Positions 11,668 to 22,800 of a DNA stretch of 64,000 nucleotides are shown here, piece after piece. Numbering within the stretch: position 1 is the first letter of the stretch; the number at the start of each line of letters is the position of its first letter. The position numbers and the translations under genes are program-made. The stretch comes from Flammula alnicola (lineage: Eukaryota; Basidiomycota; Agaricomycetes; Agaricales; Strophariaceae), in NCBI GenBank assembly GCA_015499995.1, contig JADNRV010000235.1:1-64000 (forward strand). Direction: 5' to 3'. The notes beneath the pieces are model-generated. The model was not told the origin of the DNA. It made no database searches and worked only from the letters and a program-made list of their open reading frames with translations.

Positions 11668-12903
11668 ATGGAATCCCAAATCCTCGCTGATGCCCTCGAA
11701 TTTGATGAGCTTCTTACCGAGATATTACACACCCAAGATCAGGAATTCCTTTCACAAGCTGGAAGTCTACGTCCAGGAGGAAAAATAGGTCTCAATGAGC
11801 TGGGTGATGCAGTGTGGTTAGAACAATTTAGGTGAGTTTCACCAAAATATTAGGTTACTGTGGCTTTTTAACACCCGGCTATTAGATTCACACGCGAGGA
11901 GGTACATCAGCTTGCCGATGTGCTTGATCTACCACCCCAGATCGAGTGCATGGAAAACAGGATTTCAGAAGACAGAATAACAGCTCTATGTATGCTGCTC
12001 CGACGTCTTGCATATCCTACTCGCTTGGTGGATGTGGAAATGCAATTTGGATGGGAAAGATCTCGGTTTTCCCGGATTACACACGCAGTGGCCCTCCTCT
12101 TGTGGAAACGATGGAAACATCTGCTTCGTTTTGATCCTACACGTCTCATACCAACCAAACTGGCAGAGTTTGCCCAAATTATCCACGCAAAAGGTGCACC
12201 ACTTGAATTTGTTGCAGGATTTATCGACGGAACACTACAGAAGAACGCACGCCCTATCCGCAATCAACGACTTGTATTCAATGGCTGGAAACGCATGCAT
12301 TGCCTCAAATACCATGCTGTCCTTTCTCCTGATGGTCTTGTCATTCATGTTTATGGACCTGTTGATGGTCGGCGCCATGACGAGACCGTTTACAAGGAGT
12401 CAGGATTGGCTGATCTACTCGACAAACATTTTTGGACACCAGCAGGTGAAGCACTCTATATCTATGGCGATCCAGCATATAATGTTGGTCCCCACATTCT
12501 TTCACCGTACAAAGGTCCTGCCGTCACACCAGAGCAACAGTATTTCAACTCCAGGATGAGCCATGTCCGAGAGCCTGTCGAATGGATCTTCAAAGAAGTC
12601 GCCCAACAATTTACTTTTCTTGACTTCTCCCGTTCCCAAAAAATCCTTCTCACACCATGTGCCCTCTACTACATGATTGCTTTGCTTCTTTGCAATGCCC
12701 ACACCATTCTCCACCATCCCCAAATCCCTCAGTTCTTTTTGTGTGTTCCCCCTACGTTACAGGAGTATTTTACCGGTGAACCAGTCAACGATGCAGAATT
12801 AGATTCATGGTGTATGTCTGCCCCATGGGTAGAGAGTTTGGTGCCCGTTGATGATGACAGCAACAATGAAAACTTAGATAATATGGATAGCGCACAAAAA
12901 TAG
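11668..12903 (+). CDS. PIF/Harbinger transposase (DDE_Tnp_4, HARBI1-like)
   Basis: RNase H-fold transposase that cuts and inserts the element. 393 residues, one 54-bp intron (11832-11885). The start at 11668 (MESQILADALEFDEL) is chosen because splicing joins it in frame to FTREEVHQLADVLDLP. The N-terminal helix-turn-helix region (MQFGWERSRFSRITHAV) is followed by the catalytic domain with D169 in GFIDGT, D250 in YGDPAYNV and E287 in REPVEWIF, plus the Harbinger signature GRRHDETVY and FNSRMSHVR. All three catalytic residues are present and no stop interrupts the frame. It faces the Myb-like gene tail to tail, 18 bp apart. Confidence 0.92.
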
Positions 12904-12921
12904 TTATAATGAATTCAAAAT

Positions 12922-14170
12922 CTACGATGATGGAGGAAGTTTCTGGAGAAGAGTAGCAAACATCATACGGTAAAGCTCAGCTTGTTCGTGACTCTCCTTA
13001 GCTCGAGCCTCTGCCTCCAATCGACGAATTTCAGAATCACGTTCCATTTGAACACGCATAGCATCTGCCAATGCATTGATTCCATCCGAGATATGGGCAA
13101 ACCCATTGAGCAACTGTTGCTGCCGCTGCTCATCAAGTCGTCGGGCTTCAGCTAGACGTTGCTCAGTTGCAGTATGATGATCGTTGAGAGCTTTCTCAAT
13201 CACATTGTTTGCAGCGCAACGCCGCTTACCTGCCGGTCGAAGATTTTCCTTGTCAGAAGAACCCACAGTAGGTGAATGTACACGTCTGGAGTGTGTTATG
13301 AGTAAAGAAAAAGAAAAAAGAAAAAATGAATGAGCGCACTTTTGTGGTTGCTCCCTTTGCCCCCTCTTTTCACGCCAAGTTGCTCCATCAAGTTGTGAAA
13401 TGTCGGATAATGTTTGCCGCGGAACGACGCCCATCATCGCAGCATCTCGGAGCTCAAGAGCTGCCTGCTGTTCTTTATCAGCTTTATTCTTGACTCCTGT
13501 AGCCTTGCCTTCCTTTTCAGATGCTTGAACGTCCACAAGTGCGGCTATGTTGGTCATATTCTGGGCAATAAACAACTATCAGCAAAGCATAAGATAGTAT
13601 AGAACATGTAAACGCACCTCAAGATGCTCATCAACCTGTTCGTCGGTTCCAGTCTTTTGCAGTGAACGTGTTTCGGCCTTCTATAACCAGAGTTTAGATG
13701 AATCAGTACTGATTGAAGCCAGCAACAAACACCAAGCCTGTACTTACCTTGTGAGCCTCTAGCAGCTTCTTGAAACGAGCACGGCAGGCAGGACCACTCC
13801 GCTGAATGGCTGAGCCAAGAGTGATGCTGTCTTCGAACAGGCATTGCGCAAGATGATCCCAAGCATCTTGAGCAGGTTTGCCGCGTGGCTCGAGAAAAGG
13901 CCGAAGCTTCAAAGCCTCAGATGCAAGGAAGCGGTCTTGCCACGGTAGCCAGAGTGGACTTCGCGCATTTTTTGCTTGCTTCAGATGAAGGGCAGAGTCG
14001 GCAGGAGGTTGCTCGTCGGCCTCGGAAGGTTCTGTGTTCCACTGTTGAGTTTCAGGTTGAACGGGGCTCGGAACCTCGTCTTCATCCTCAGGAAGACTCC
14101 CAGTCTCACACTGCCATTTAGGAGACTTCGGGCGAGCTTTGATTTGCCGTTTCTTTCGTGGCTTTCCCAT
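12922..14170 (-). CDS. Harbinger-associated Myb/SANT-like DNA-binding protein
   Basis: Second gene of the transposon; in other PIF/Harbinger elements such a protein binds TIRs and helps import the transposase into the nucleus. Four exons start at 14170 (MGKPRKKRQIKARPK, a basic nuclear-targeting stretch), then an acidic linker, then a trihelix-type region (LWLPWQDRFLASEALKLRP, WDHLAQCLFED, CRARFKKLLEAHK). Downstream exons join as KAETRSLQKTGTDEQ and NMTNIAALVDVQASEKEG, and the last exon is a long coiled coil rich in Arg, Glu and Gln (LAEARRLDEQRQQQLL, IRRLEAEARAKESHEQAE). Introns are 50-70 bp with good consensus. No host homologue is obvious, and boundaries of the small second exon are moderately certain. 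Confidence 0.82.
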
Positions 14171-14220
14171 AAAATGTGTAAAGATAGTGAGACGACCGAA
14201 ATGGGCGGACGCGTCATTGC

Positions 14221-14290
14221 GGTGGCTATGTTTGTTTGCGCAACGCAAATATGCCACCACGTGGCTTCGTGGCTGTTGCGCAACCTCTCT
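14221..14290 (-). repeat. Harbinger right terminal inverted repeat
   Basis: 70 bp, reverse complement of the left TIR except for the 10-bp difference and a few transitions. Ends in CCTCTCT followed by the AAT duplication at 14291-14293. Confidence 0.9.
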
Positions 14291-14465
14291 AATAGCGTAT
14301 GGGTCACATTCCCGGCAAAAGCCGCAGCCCAATTCGGTCGATACAGGGTAAAGCACTTATAGTTATCACTTCTCATTTGTCTCTTATCCTCTTTCATTCT
14401 TTCGATTTTTCTTTGTGGGACGAGGCTTATATTAGCTAGAATCATTCACTCTTGTCACGATCGGA

Positions 14466-15259
14466 ATGGCTGACCTTACAGACCCTAGTATCAGCGAAGG
14501 TGCGTCGCTTGCCTTATTGCAATGTCTCGTATGTTCAGCGTCGAGGCGCAGTCTCGTGGGCTCTGCTACATCATTCTAAAGCAATCGCGGTGTCTTCAAA
14601 ACGATCTGACAAATTTTCTATATAGCTTACCTTGAAGTTCGTAATGATAAATCCGAGACCAACTGGCTTCTGCTTGACTACGAGTCCGACCGATCCGACA
14701 AGCTGAAGATCGCGCAAACGGGTACAGGAGGCTTATCTGAGCTCAAGGAAGCGCTGGATGACTCCAAGGCGTCGTATGCCTATGTCCGTGTTTCCTATTC
14801 AAACGACAAGGAATCTACACGCGAGAAGTTTATACTTGTGGTCCGTCTCCGATTTGCCATTAGGCTCGCTTCGCTTGCCCCCTAATGTGTGCCTTTGATT
14901 CTTCTGTGACAGGTGTGGATTGGGCCATATTGTAAAGTAATGAGGAAAGCTAAGGTGAGCATTGTCGTGCGACAGAACATGCATCCATTTTCCGCGCGGT
15001 TCCCATAGAGATCCTCACTTGAAACTGACTCCGCCGCACACCTCACAGATCTCCGTACATGCTGCCGACGTCAAGAATGTCCTTCGTGTGTACTCGATTG
15101 AAGTCCCCGCCCGCGAGAAAGACGACCTGAACGAGGATCCAATTGTAGTTCGATTACGGAAGGTACATACGCATTTCATCCGCCGGTTAAATGCTTAATG
15201 GGATTGCCTCTCCTGCCTCTTTTCAATAGGCCGGAGGTGCAAGTTATGACGGCGTTTAA
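14466..15259 (+). CDS. coactosin-like actin-binding protein (ADF-H domain)
   Basis: Small F-actin-binding protein of the ADF/cofilin fold, cytosolic and actin-associated. Start at 14466 (MADLTDPSISE, then spliced to AYLEVRNDKSETNW by a phase-1 intron). About 145 residues in five exons. Hallmarks include WLLLDYES, GTGGLSELKEALDDSKASY, YVRVSYSNDKESTREKFIL, VVWIGPYCKVMRKAK, SVHAADVKNVLRVYSIEV and the coactosin C-terminus RLRKAGGASYDGV, which separates it from cofilin and twinfilin. The gene is complete. It was probably divergent from RRG9 with a shared promoter before the Harbinger insertion. Confidence 0.92.
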
Positions 15260-15454
15260 TGAGGAATATTGCAGAGGAATGTACATACCCGAATGGAAAG
15301 CAAGGCAAATTCTTGTGTCACTCTTTTTTCAAAACGGCTGATGCTCCGAGATGCTTCAAAGTTCAAACACTTGTAAAATTTCAGGGGTATAAATCCTGTC
15401 CACAGTTGCTCCTGCGAGGACCCTGGGCCTCCACACTTTCCCGCGTAGGTTGGC

Positions 15455-16430
15455 TTAAATAAACTTCTTCAGGGATTCTATGCCCTCTTCCTCAAGCCTC
15501 ATGCCCATCCACTCTGACATCGGCTTCGCACCAAGCTTCTTCTCATAGAAATCGATGGACGGCTGGTTCCACTACATTGCCGCAAGGGATCAGAAGTGTA
15601 ATGGAATGCGTCACGAATCTCCTCATGTTCCAAGTTAACCATGAAACAAACTCACCTTGAGGACGGACCAATCAAGTCGGGCGCAATTCTTCAAAAAGAA
15701 AAGGCAAGAAGTCAGTGACACTTATTCTAGGGTCTTCGGACAAACATGTGAAGGACATCAAGCAAGGGATGCTATGCACCGTACCTTTTCCTGTGCGATC
15801 TTGCCCAGATGACCAAAGAGAGCTTTCCCGGCTCCTAGCGATCTATGCTCGGGTTTCACGTACAGATCTTCAAGCTTATAAATTTCGCAAGGTGTCAGCA
15901 TGAGGAAGGATATTGATCCAAATGGCAGACAGGGTCCGTCGATTTGTTTTGCGCGACGCATTGTTTCGCTTTGCAACTTACATATAAACCAGGTCTTCCG
16001 GTCCATGTGGAATAGTTGAAGAAATACAGAGCCAAGCCAATGGGTTCGCCAGAAGTTTCAGCGGTCCCGGTGAACGCAAGAAGAGCATGGGCAAACGGCG
16101 TTTCGAATAAGTTCTTGCGAAGCTATTCAAGTTCATCAGACTCGGAAGGATCCAGAAGGTCGAGAACTGTCACCAGCCCATATGTAATTTAACATACAAG
16201 CTCGGGTGTAGCCTTGACTGATTCAGGTTCTTTTTCATACGTCGCCTAGGAGCTGAAGTGTTGGCTGAAGTGCGCCGCAATCGACGATACGGGTAAACTC
16301 ACGAGATCGATAATCAATTGCAAGATGGTGTCCTGCAATACCATAAAATCAGGCCCCCCGAATCATGGATTAACAGTGCGCCTACCACATCATCTTTAGT
16401 TGCCTGCCTAATATAAAATGCAGGAGCCAT
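15455..16430 (-). CDS. GNAT N-acetyltransferase, diamine/thialysine acetyltransferase (SSAT) type
   Basis: Acetyl-CoA-dependent transferase of the spermidine/spermine or thialysine acetyltransferase group. Start at 16430 (MAPAFYIRQATKDDV), stop at 15455. Several small exons give ILQLIIDLATYEKEPESVK, ATPEL joined to LRKNLFETPFAHALLA, GEPIGLALYFFNYSTWTG, then RPGLYLEDLYVKPEHR. The acetyl-CoA loop is RSLGAGKALFGHLGK (R/QxxGxG/A variant), followed by LDWSVLKWNQPSIDFYEKK and GAKPMSEWMGMRLE, the family C-terminus. About 170 residues, as usual. An in-frame TAG near 16130 lies inside the intron after ATPEL. Exact substrate cannot be read; polyamine or small amine is the family-based guess. Confidence 0.87.
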
Positions 16431-16633
16431 TTAGAATAAAGTACTGAGCAAGCCTGACTCGATTACTGAGTTACTTGGAAAGGTTACTAATACGCGGTGG
16501 CTGAATTTAAATGTTTTGTATGCATATGTTTGTTTCTGAACCTTATTGCACTTTTCATCCTCATCAGCTACGACAACGGCCATAACCCTTTGCTCACGTC
16601 CAGAGGTTTCCCCGATCCACGACCTAAACGACC

Positions 16634-17334
16634 ATGGACCCCGCAAAATTGGCAAAACTTCAAGCCGCAGCGGCGGCAAACAGGATCGGTGAGCTTTTCG
16701 TCTTTTACGTGCAGTCTTTGCCGTTGTAGTTTTACCATGGGGCTCAATCCAATTCTCGTCGCGAATCTATGGAGTTCAGGTGGAAAGGGAACTGTGCGCC
16801 GAAAAATTGTCCGGAAAACTAAGCCCTCTGCGGCTCAGGACGACAAAAAGCTGCAAGGAGCCCTCAAAAAGCTGAACGTGCAGCCGATTCCCGGTGTCGA
16901 GGAGGTTAACATGTTCAGGGAGGATGGAAACGTGCTTCACTTCACAGCACCAAAAGGTGAGGTTTTGGCACGACGTTGAACGGCGTCTGGTCACGTTTCC
17001 AAGGCGCCATAAATCTATTTGTGCTGGGGATGGGCTCGCTGATTAATGTGCATGATTTTCCCTAGTACACGCCGCTATATCCGCAAACACCTTTGCCATC
17101 TATGGCACCGGACACGTGAAGGAGCTCACAGAACTCGTTCCCGGCATTTTGAACCAACTCGGTCCCGACTCGTTGGCTTCGCTGCGCAAGCTCGCGGAGT
17201 CTTACCAGGCCATCCAACAAGGCCAGCAGAGGCAACCTGCAGGAGCGGCGGAGGAGGAGGATGACGATGATGTCCCTGACCTCGTGGAGAACTTTGACGT
17301 CGATGCTGCTGACGCCAAGGCGAGCCTTGACTGA
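16634..17334 (+). CDS. EGD1: nascent polypeptide-associated complex subunit beta
   Basis: Beta subunit of NAC (BTF3 in animals), which binds ribosomes near the exit tunnel and shields nascent chains. Start at 16634 ([19 protein letters not shown]), with the ribosome-contacting motif RRKIVRKTK and then the NAC domain ([71 protein letters not shown]). The C-terminus is acidic ([17 protein letters not shown]), typical of the family. About 155 residues, three exons, complete. Highly expressed housekeeping gene; codon use looks correspondingly biased to C-ending codons. Confidence 0.95.
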
Positions 17335-19873
17335 TTGGTCTCAACCTACTGTGGGGATATAGGAGGATCTCATTGAAGGTGGGGGGGAGTGTGTTGTGTA
17401 GTGCGGATAGGGATCAAAAGAAGCGAGGCGATGGGTTTCCCTTTTCTCTCTTGCCCATTCTATGTTTCGCGTCGTCTTGTTCCAAAACTTTCGATCTGCA
17501 GATCGCGTCGTTCTATGAGTTGCCAGCCCCACCCATGGCAAGCTGTTTTCCGAATTCTATGCTTTCGCTTTGTCTTACCACGCTCTCGCACGAATGCTCA
17601 TTTACTCTTCAATCTTCTTCGAACGCGTATTTCGAATGATTGAATGTTCAGATTCATTTGGCCGATAAGTTCTCAACTAACATCTTTTTCACTCTCAAGC
17701 AGCATGTCACCTTAAACTGTGAGCCATTTATTTTGGATTCATCTATTTTCTGATCCTCTCTGGTATCTTCAGAACTTTAAGCACGGCATCGTCGGCCCAC
17801 TCTGCCTCCGAATTTTTACCGTCAAAGTGTCAAGTGTAGTTCGCCTACCTGATTCTACAAGTATGTTTGTCAACGAAGAACTATCCACAGTGTCGTTTTT
17901 TCTACTATTCTGGTTCTTGGTCTGGTCATTTTCATTTTCGCCTTTTTTCAAGATTGCTTGACTTTCACGCCGATTTATAAAATCGGCAATCGGCATGAAG
18001 TCCTCATTCCCGATCGCCTCGATTCCGACTTATTTTCTCATTGTCTGCTATCGATTCCATCTTCTTTTCCTGTATGGTAAGCTGCTCGTTATTTTGATTT
18101 CGACGTTATGGCCTGATCTTCCTTCTTTTTTTTTTGGCCAGTCACAGTTGTGTACACTTTGACAAAAACACCCACAGAATTGTGATTTTCTCTACATGTC
18201 TGGCAACTCGAGCAGCGCACAAACGTCGGCCATACATATGACCTTTCGGCCAGCCCCTTGACTCTGGTCCGTGGTTCTCTGTCTAACCACGCCCTTGCCG
18301 CGATCGTTCGTCCACGGTTGGTTTTTTTCTGATGCCTGTTATCGGCGGCTACAATTCGTTTTTTGAACCTGTTCCTCTCTACTGATAATTTAAAGCGCAC
18401 ATGGCCTTGTTGATAGTTCCGGATTCAAAAAACACTTCTTCTGGGGGTCATCCAACTATACATTCTGAATAGAAAGGTGGTGTGGCGTACTTCATTCGAT
18501 GCATATCATTGTCTATATCGAGACGCTTTCTTTTTTTGCAGACGCACAAGGCTTGACCATCGCGGGAGAATAGCCCCACCAAGTGTACCTGACACGTCGA
18601 ACCTACCATTTCATCGGACCATGCCTTTCTGACGCGGATAACTTTGGCGTTCATGAATTCAAAATGTGCCCCTTGCCAGGGATTTGGTCCGATGTTGCTC
18701 TTTACAGATACCCCGCTATCCGAACAGTGCATTCTCTCACGAGAACGCAAACTTGATATCAGCAGGATTTGTTTTACTCTTCCATTGGATATAAGAAGTA
18801 CGTATCTTTTTCTGGGAAGGCATTTGGAATCAGATAAACATGCTATTGAAAGCCTGTGACTTTTCTCAAGATTTGACGGACCATATTATTCGACGGCCCC
18901 ACGGTATGGCTAATGGATTCAGCACAACCCAGGATTTCTGATTTGATGGATAGCAGTCAGTGCTCGATCAACATTCGCCGCGATTCATAAAAATGAAATT
19001 TAGCCATAGTAAGGTACCTTTCTAGGTTTTCCGCGACGAGTCGTTCCTGATTGGTGACTTGGGCACGGATCAATGAATTCATTACCTTCATTTTCGTGAG
19101 CCTCTAAGAGCTGTGATTGTGCTTGCTTCTATCTCAAAGTTTTGGTCTACACCTTCGCTAAAACACGTTCACAGCGGATTACATCCTCTCCACAAATAAA
19201 TTCACAAGGAATCCGGATCTCGCCAGTGCTATTACGATATTACTTGCGGCGAGATGAGGCCAGGATGAACGGACTACACTGCGTTTTCCGAAGGAAAGCA
19301 TTCGGTCGCCGACTTCACGTGAAACTGATCCCGTTCCTCGCTCCATGGCCAGCAGAAGCAAAATTTTGATAATGCTTCCGAATCGAACTTTTTGGAGTTC
19401 ACACAATTAATTCAACCTCCACACTCTCGCGAGCTTGCACACGACGTAACAGCTGTACCCCACAAGTTCTGTTTCCCATCGGCATTTACTAAAAGCTTAT
19501 AGAGATTCGGAACAGATATCTATCCACATCAATTGCGAGTTCCACATGTAGGCCCGCGCGTTCGAGAAGATATGTAGCATATGTCCTCAGTACCGCCGAA
19601 AGACGTCGACGGTTCATGAATATAAGCCACAAATGCATTTGGCAGCTTTGCCGTATGATTGATACTCTCTTCTTCTTCTATCCCAACAGCCCTTGAATGC
19701 TTAGGTCAATCGTCTGACCCAACGGTTCTCCGAGGCCGTACGCTACTCGTAATTTATTGATAACATGAATAGGTTCGCGGTGAATCATAAGTCGCTTATA
19801 ATGATTCTGATAGACTTCAGGATGGTACTCTACAATAAAATAATATATTAGATTACACGCTCTACGTTATAAT
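17335..19873. other. 2.5-kb gap without a supported gene
   Basis: Between EGD1 (+) and the 3' end of the LIM gene (-), so a convergent arrangement that does not need promoters. All frames are short and lack domain motifs. No TIRs, tRNA boxes or tandem repeats were seen. A non-coding transcript or decayed transposon is possible but unsupported. Confidence 0.4.
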
Positions 19874-22800
19874 TCATATTTCATTCCGCAACATGATGCT
19901 GAAGCAGTTTTCGCAATATGGTTGATCGTCCCGTTGGAAGAATGATGGATCTTCAAATGGTTTATCACAGCTCTAGAAGAACCACACAAGGTTAGAAAAA
20001 CACAACGGGTCAAAATTGCGTGGAAACTGTACTCACGGCACACACGAAACAACCCCAGCACCACTTTCCACCGAGAGCCTCGACGGCCTCGTCGTTATCC
20101 CGGATGGATCTCTTACACCGCTTGCATTTGGGAAGCCTCAGGCGAACATGACAAGCTTCGCAATATGGGTGTCCTTTATACACTGTGAATCCTTCGAACT
20201 CGCCATCTCCGCTCAATGCAAGCTCTCCTGGAATCAAAAGACGGCTCATTAACATTAAATTGACAATGAGACAAAATCGCCAAACCTTTGGAATCTGTGG
20301 GAAGCCCGCCAGATGGTGAAAGGAACGGATCGCCACATTCGGCACAGAAGAAATGTTGTGTGTGATATGCCCTCTTCCCCAGGGCAGGATCGTCCAGACT
20401 GATGAATTGCTCCTCGATGATGGCCGTCTTGCATGAGTAACATCTCGGTGCAAAGTTCTGTTTGGAATCAGACATTGAGACCGAGTAACGTACATCGGAA
20501 AATAGGACTCACTTCGTGGTAATCTAAATGGCAGTATGGCCGCCCTTCATGCTCATACGAACTCACATGTTCGAGCAATTCGTTGCACACTGTACACTTG
20601 AAACATGCTGGATGATACCTCTGGCCCATGGCGCTTACAATACGGCCAATGATCGACCCATGACATCCGCCACAAACAAGTCCGCCTGGCCGTGGCTGGC
20701 CAAAGTTCTGCCCAATCTGAGATTGAGATTGCGGTGAGGGCCCTTGCTGCCTTCCCTGCCCACGGTGGTTCGCACTATTACCGTTGGGGCCGGAGATGTT
20801 GATACTTGGCCCACTATGGTGGTCGTTGAAGTCAGGCCCAGAGACACTGACACCAGGAATGTCATAAACCTGAATTTTAGGTGCTTCATTGGCTGCGAAT
20901 CGTTGTTTTCTTGGAGATCCTTCCGAGTCGACGTGGATCATAGGAACGTCCACATTAATGATAGGGACGTTGTTTCCCATTTGCGGCGTAGAGTTTACAT
21001 TGATCATTGGAATCGACGCACGTTGGGGCGCGGAATCGACTTGAATCATTGGGACGTTTGCCCTCGATGGCGAACCAACATTGATCCTTGGAATCCTTCG
21101 ACGTTCGTGGTCACTTTCTTCCTCCAGTTTAGGTATATCCGCCATTTTTTCTCTACCTCCAATAGGATGAGGGGATTCGATGCCTACAGTAGGCGGTGGT
21201 GCAGGAGTCTGAGGTTGATGTCGGTGATTATTGAATGGAGCATGGTTTAGCTGGTTAGAAAAATCAGAATGTGAGCCTGCTTGGTTCTGTTGGCTTTGAT
21301 TTTGACCACGTCCGAACGAAGAAAGTTGTACATGCGCATTGGAAGTATCATACACCTGGCTTTGAGGTCGTCTTTGTCTCGGCGAGTCAGTTCCTTGGTC
21401 AACGGGAACAGTAGGCGCAGAGTATAAAGACCGACGGCGCGCCAGCTGCTCAGAGATCCGACTATCCGCTGCAGTAGATGAAGGATGGGCTTGATCTTGT
21501 GGGCGTCCTTGTGGCTGAGGAAGTTCCCTTCTCAGCGTGTACCCTCCAGCAGGACCAGGAGAAGGCGTTCGGATGACCGTGGCGCGCGGAGGCGGGTCGT
21601 CCAGATTCAAGTTGGCTCTGCTGTAACTATGGATGCCTTTATCGCCTTGGTTTGGTCTGGCAGAAAATTCGGACGAAGGAGTGGTAGCAGAATGTGGCCT
21701 CGAGTCGAAGTACCCTGTACTTTCATCCGCGACAGATCCAGGGGTCCTGGGCAGACGAGGCAGATCCACAGGCCATGCACCAGAGCTCGGCCACGCACCA
21801 GAGCTCGCCACCGAACCACGACTGTCGCTCCGCGTTCCGTTGCCATTGATCTTCATAGCCGTGAACTTCGTATCCAGATCGTCTTGGCCTTGGCCCCGAC
21901 CTTGCCTCGCATAGTGTTCCTCCTCATCATAGCTATCATGCTTCAGCGGAGCGCTCTTCAGCCTGGGCCCTGCTCGCACTTTCTTATCCGCACCTGCAGC
22001 TGGCACTTCACGCACCATGGCTGGTGGCTGCGGTAGTCCGGCGCCAGCACCTCGGAATCTGTGGTCTGGTTCAGGATCTCTATCCCATTCTCGCTCTCGA
22101 TACCCTCGTTGCCTTTCAGCACCGGCAGTAGCAGGACGACGCGGCTGACGGTGCTCCGCCTCGTCCTCGTCTTCATAGTCATCGCTGTACTGCGTTCCAG
22201 AGCCCGCACGCCGATTCGGAGGAGGTGGCATGTTGCGGATACCATACTGCGGGCTCGAAGCCTGCCTGAAATCACGTCCATCCCAGTCTCTCTCTCCTCT
22301 AGCTCCAGCTCCTCGCTCCTTTGATTTTCGGATACCAACAACGCCCTTTCGTGTTTTCTTCCACTCGATTTCGCTTTCTTCCTCGTCTTCTTCCTCTTCC
22401 GAGTCATCATAAGCCAGCCTGATGTCTTCCTCATCCTCATACCCCCTCCGCCGCCGCCTCTCGCCACTAACGAACGCCGACCCAGGTCTGCGCACCCTAT
22501 CCACCTCGCTGGGCTCGCGTCTATGCCTTACAACATCCCGCTCCTCAAAAGCGCTCCTCGACCGCTCATGCTTGCGCATCTCAACCGGCTCGCGGACGAC
22601 CCTCTTCGAGTTCTTCGGCGTCCTCTCTTCCTCCTCCTCCGCTCGGCTCCGAAGCTTGGGTCGCAGTTTCGGCTTTGCGACAGGAGCAGGCTCTCTCTCG
22701 CCGCCTTTCCTTGGTTTATTATTGCCGATGGGAGTAATGTCCGTGTATGCGGTATATGGATCGACCTTGGTTTTGGGCCTCAGGACTTTCTTCTTTGGGG

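Larger units (their letters stand above)
11458..14290. mobile_element. complete PIF/Harbinger DNA transposon
   Basis: A 2833-bp element bounded by long terminal inverted repeats starting AGAGAGGTTGCGCAA and by a 3-bp target duplication AAT (11455-11457 and 14291-14293). Inside are a DDE transposase on the plus strand and a Myb/SANT-like gene on the minus strand, the two-gene convergent layout typical of PIF/Harbinger elements. Both frames and splice sites appear intact, so the copy looks young and possibly autonomous. It sits between the divergent RRG9 and coactosin genes, 50 bp and 175 bp from their start codons. Confidence 0.92.

Noticed and set aside
13976..14362. Plus-strand frame crossing the right Harbinger TIR
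   Set aside because: Antisense to the Myb-like gene and runs through the TIR; not a gene.
17719..18400. Weak frames in the 2.5-kb gap as a possible membrane protein
   Set aside because: Phe-rich translation follows from T-rich DNA; no conserved pattern and no splice support.
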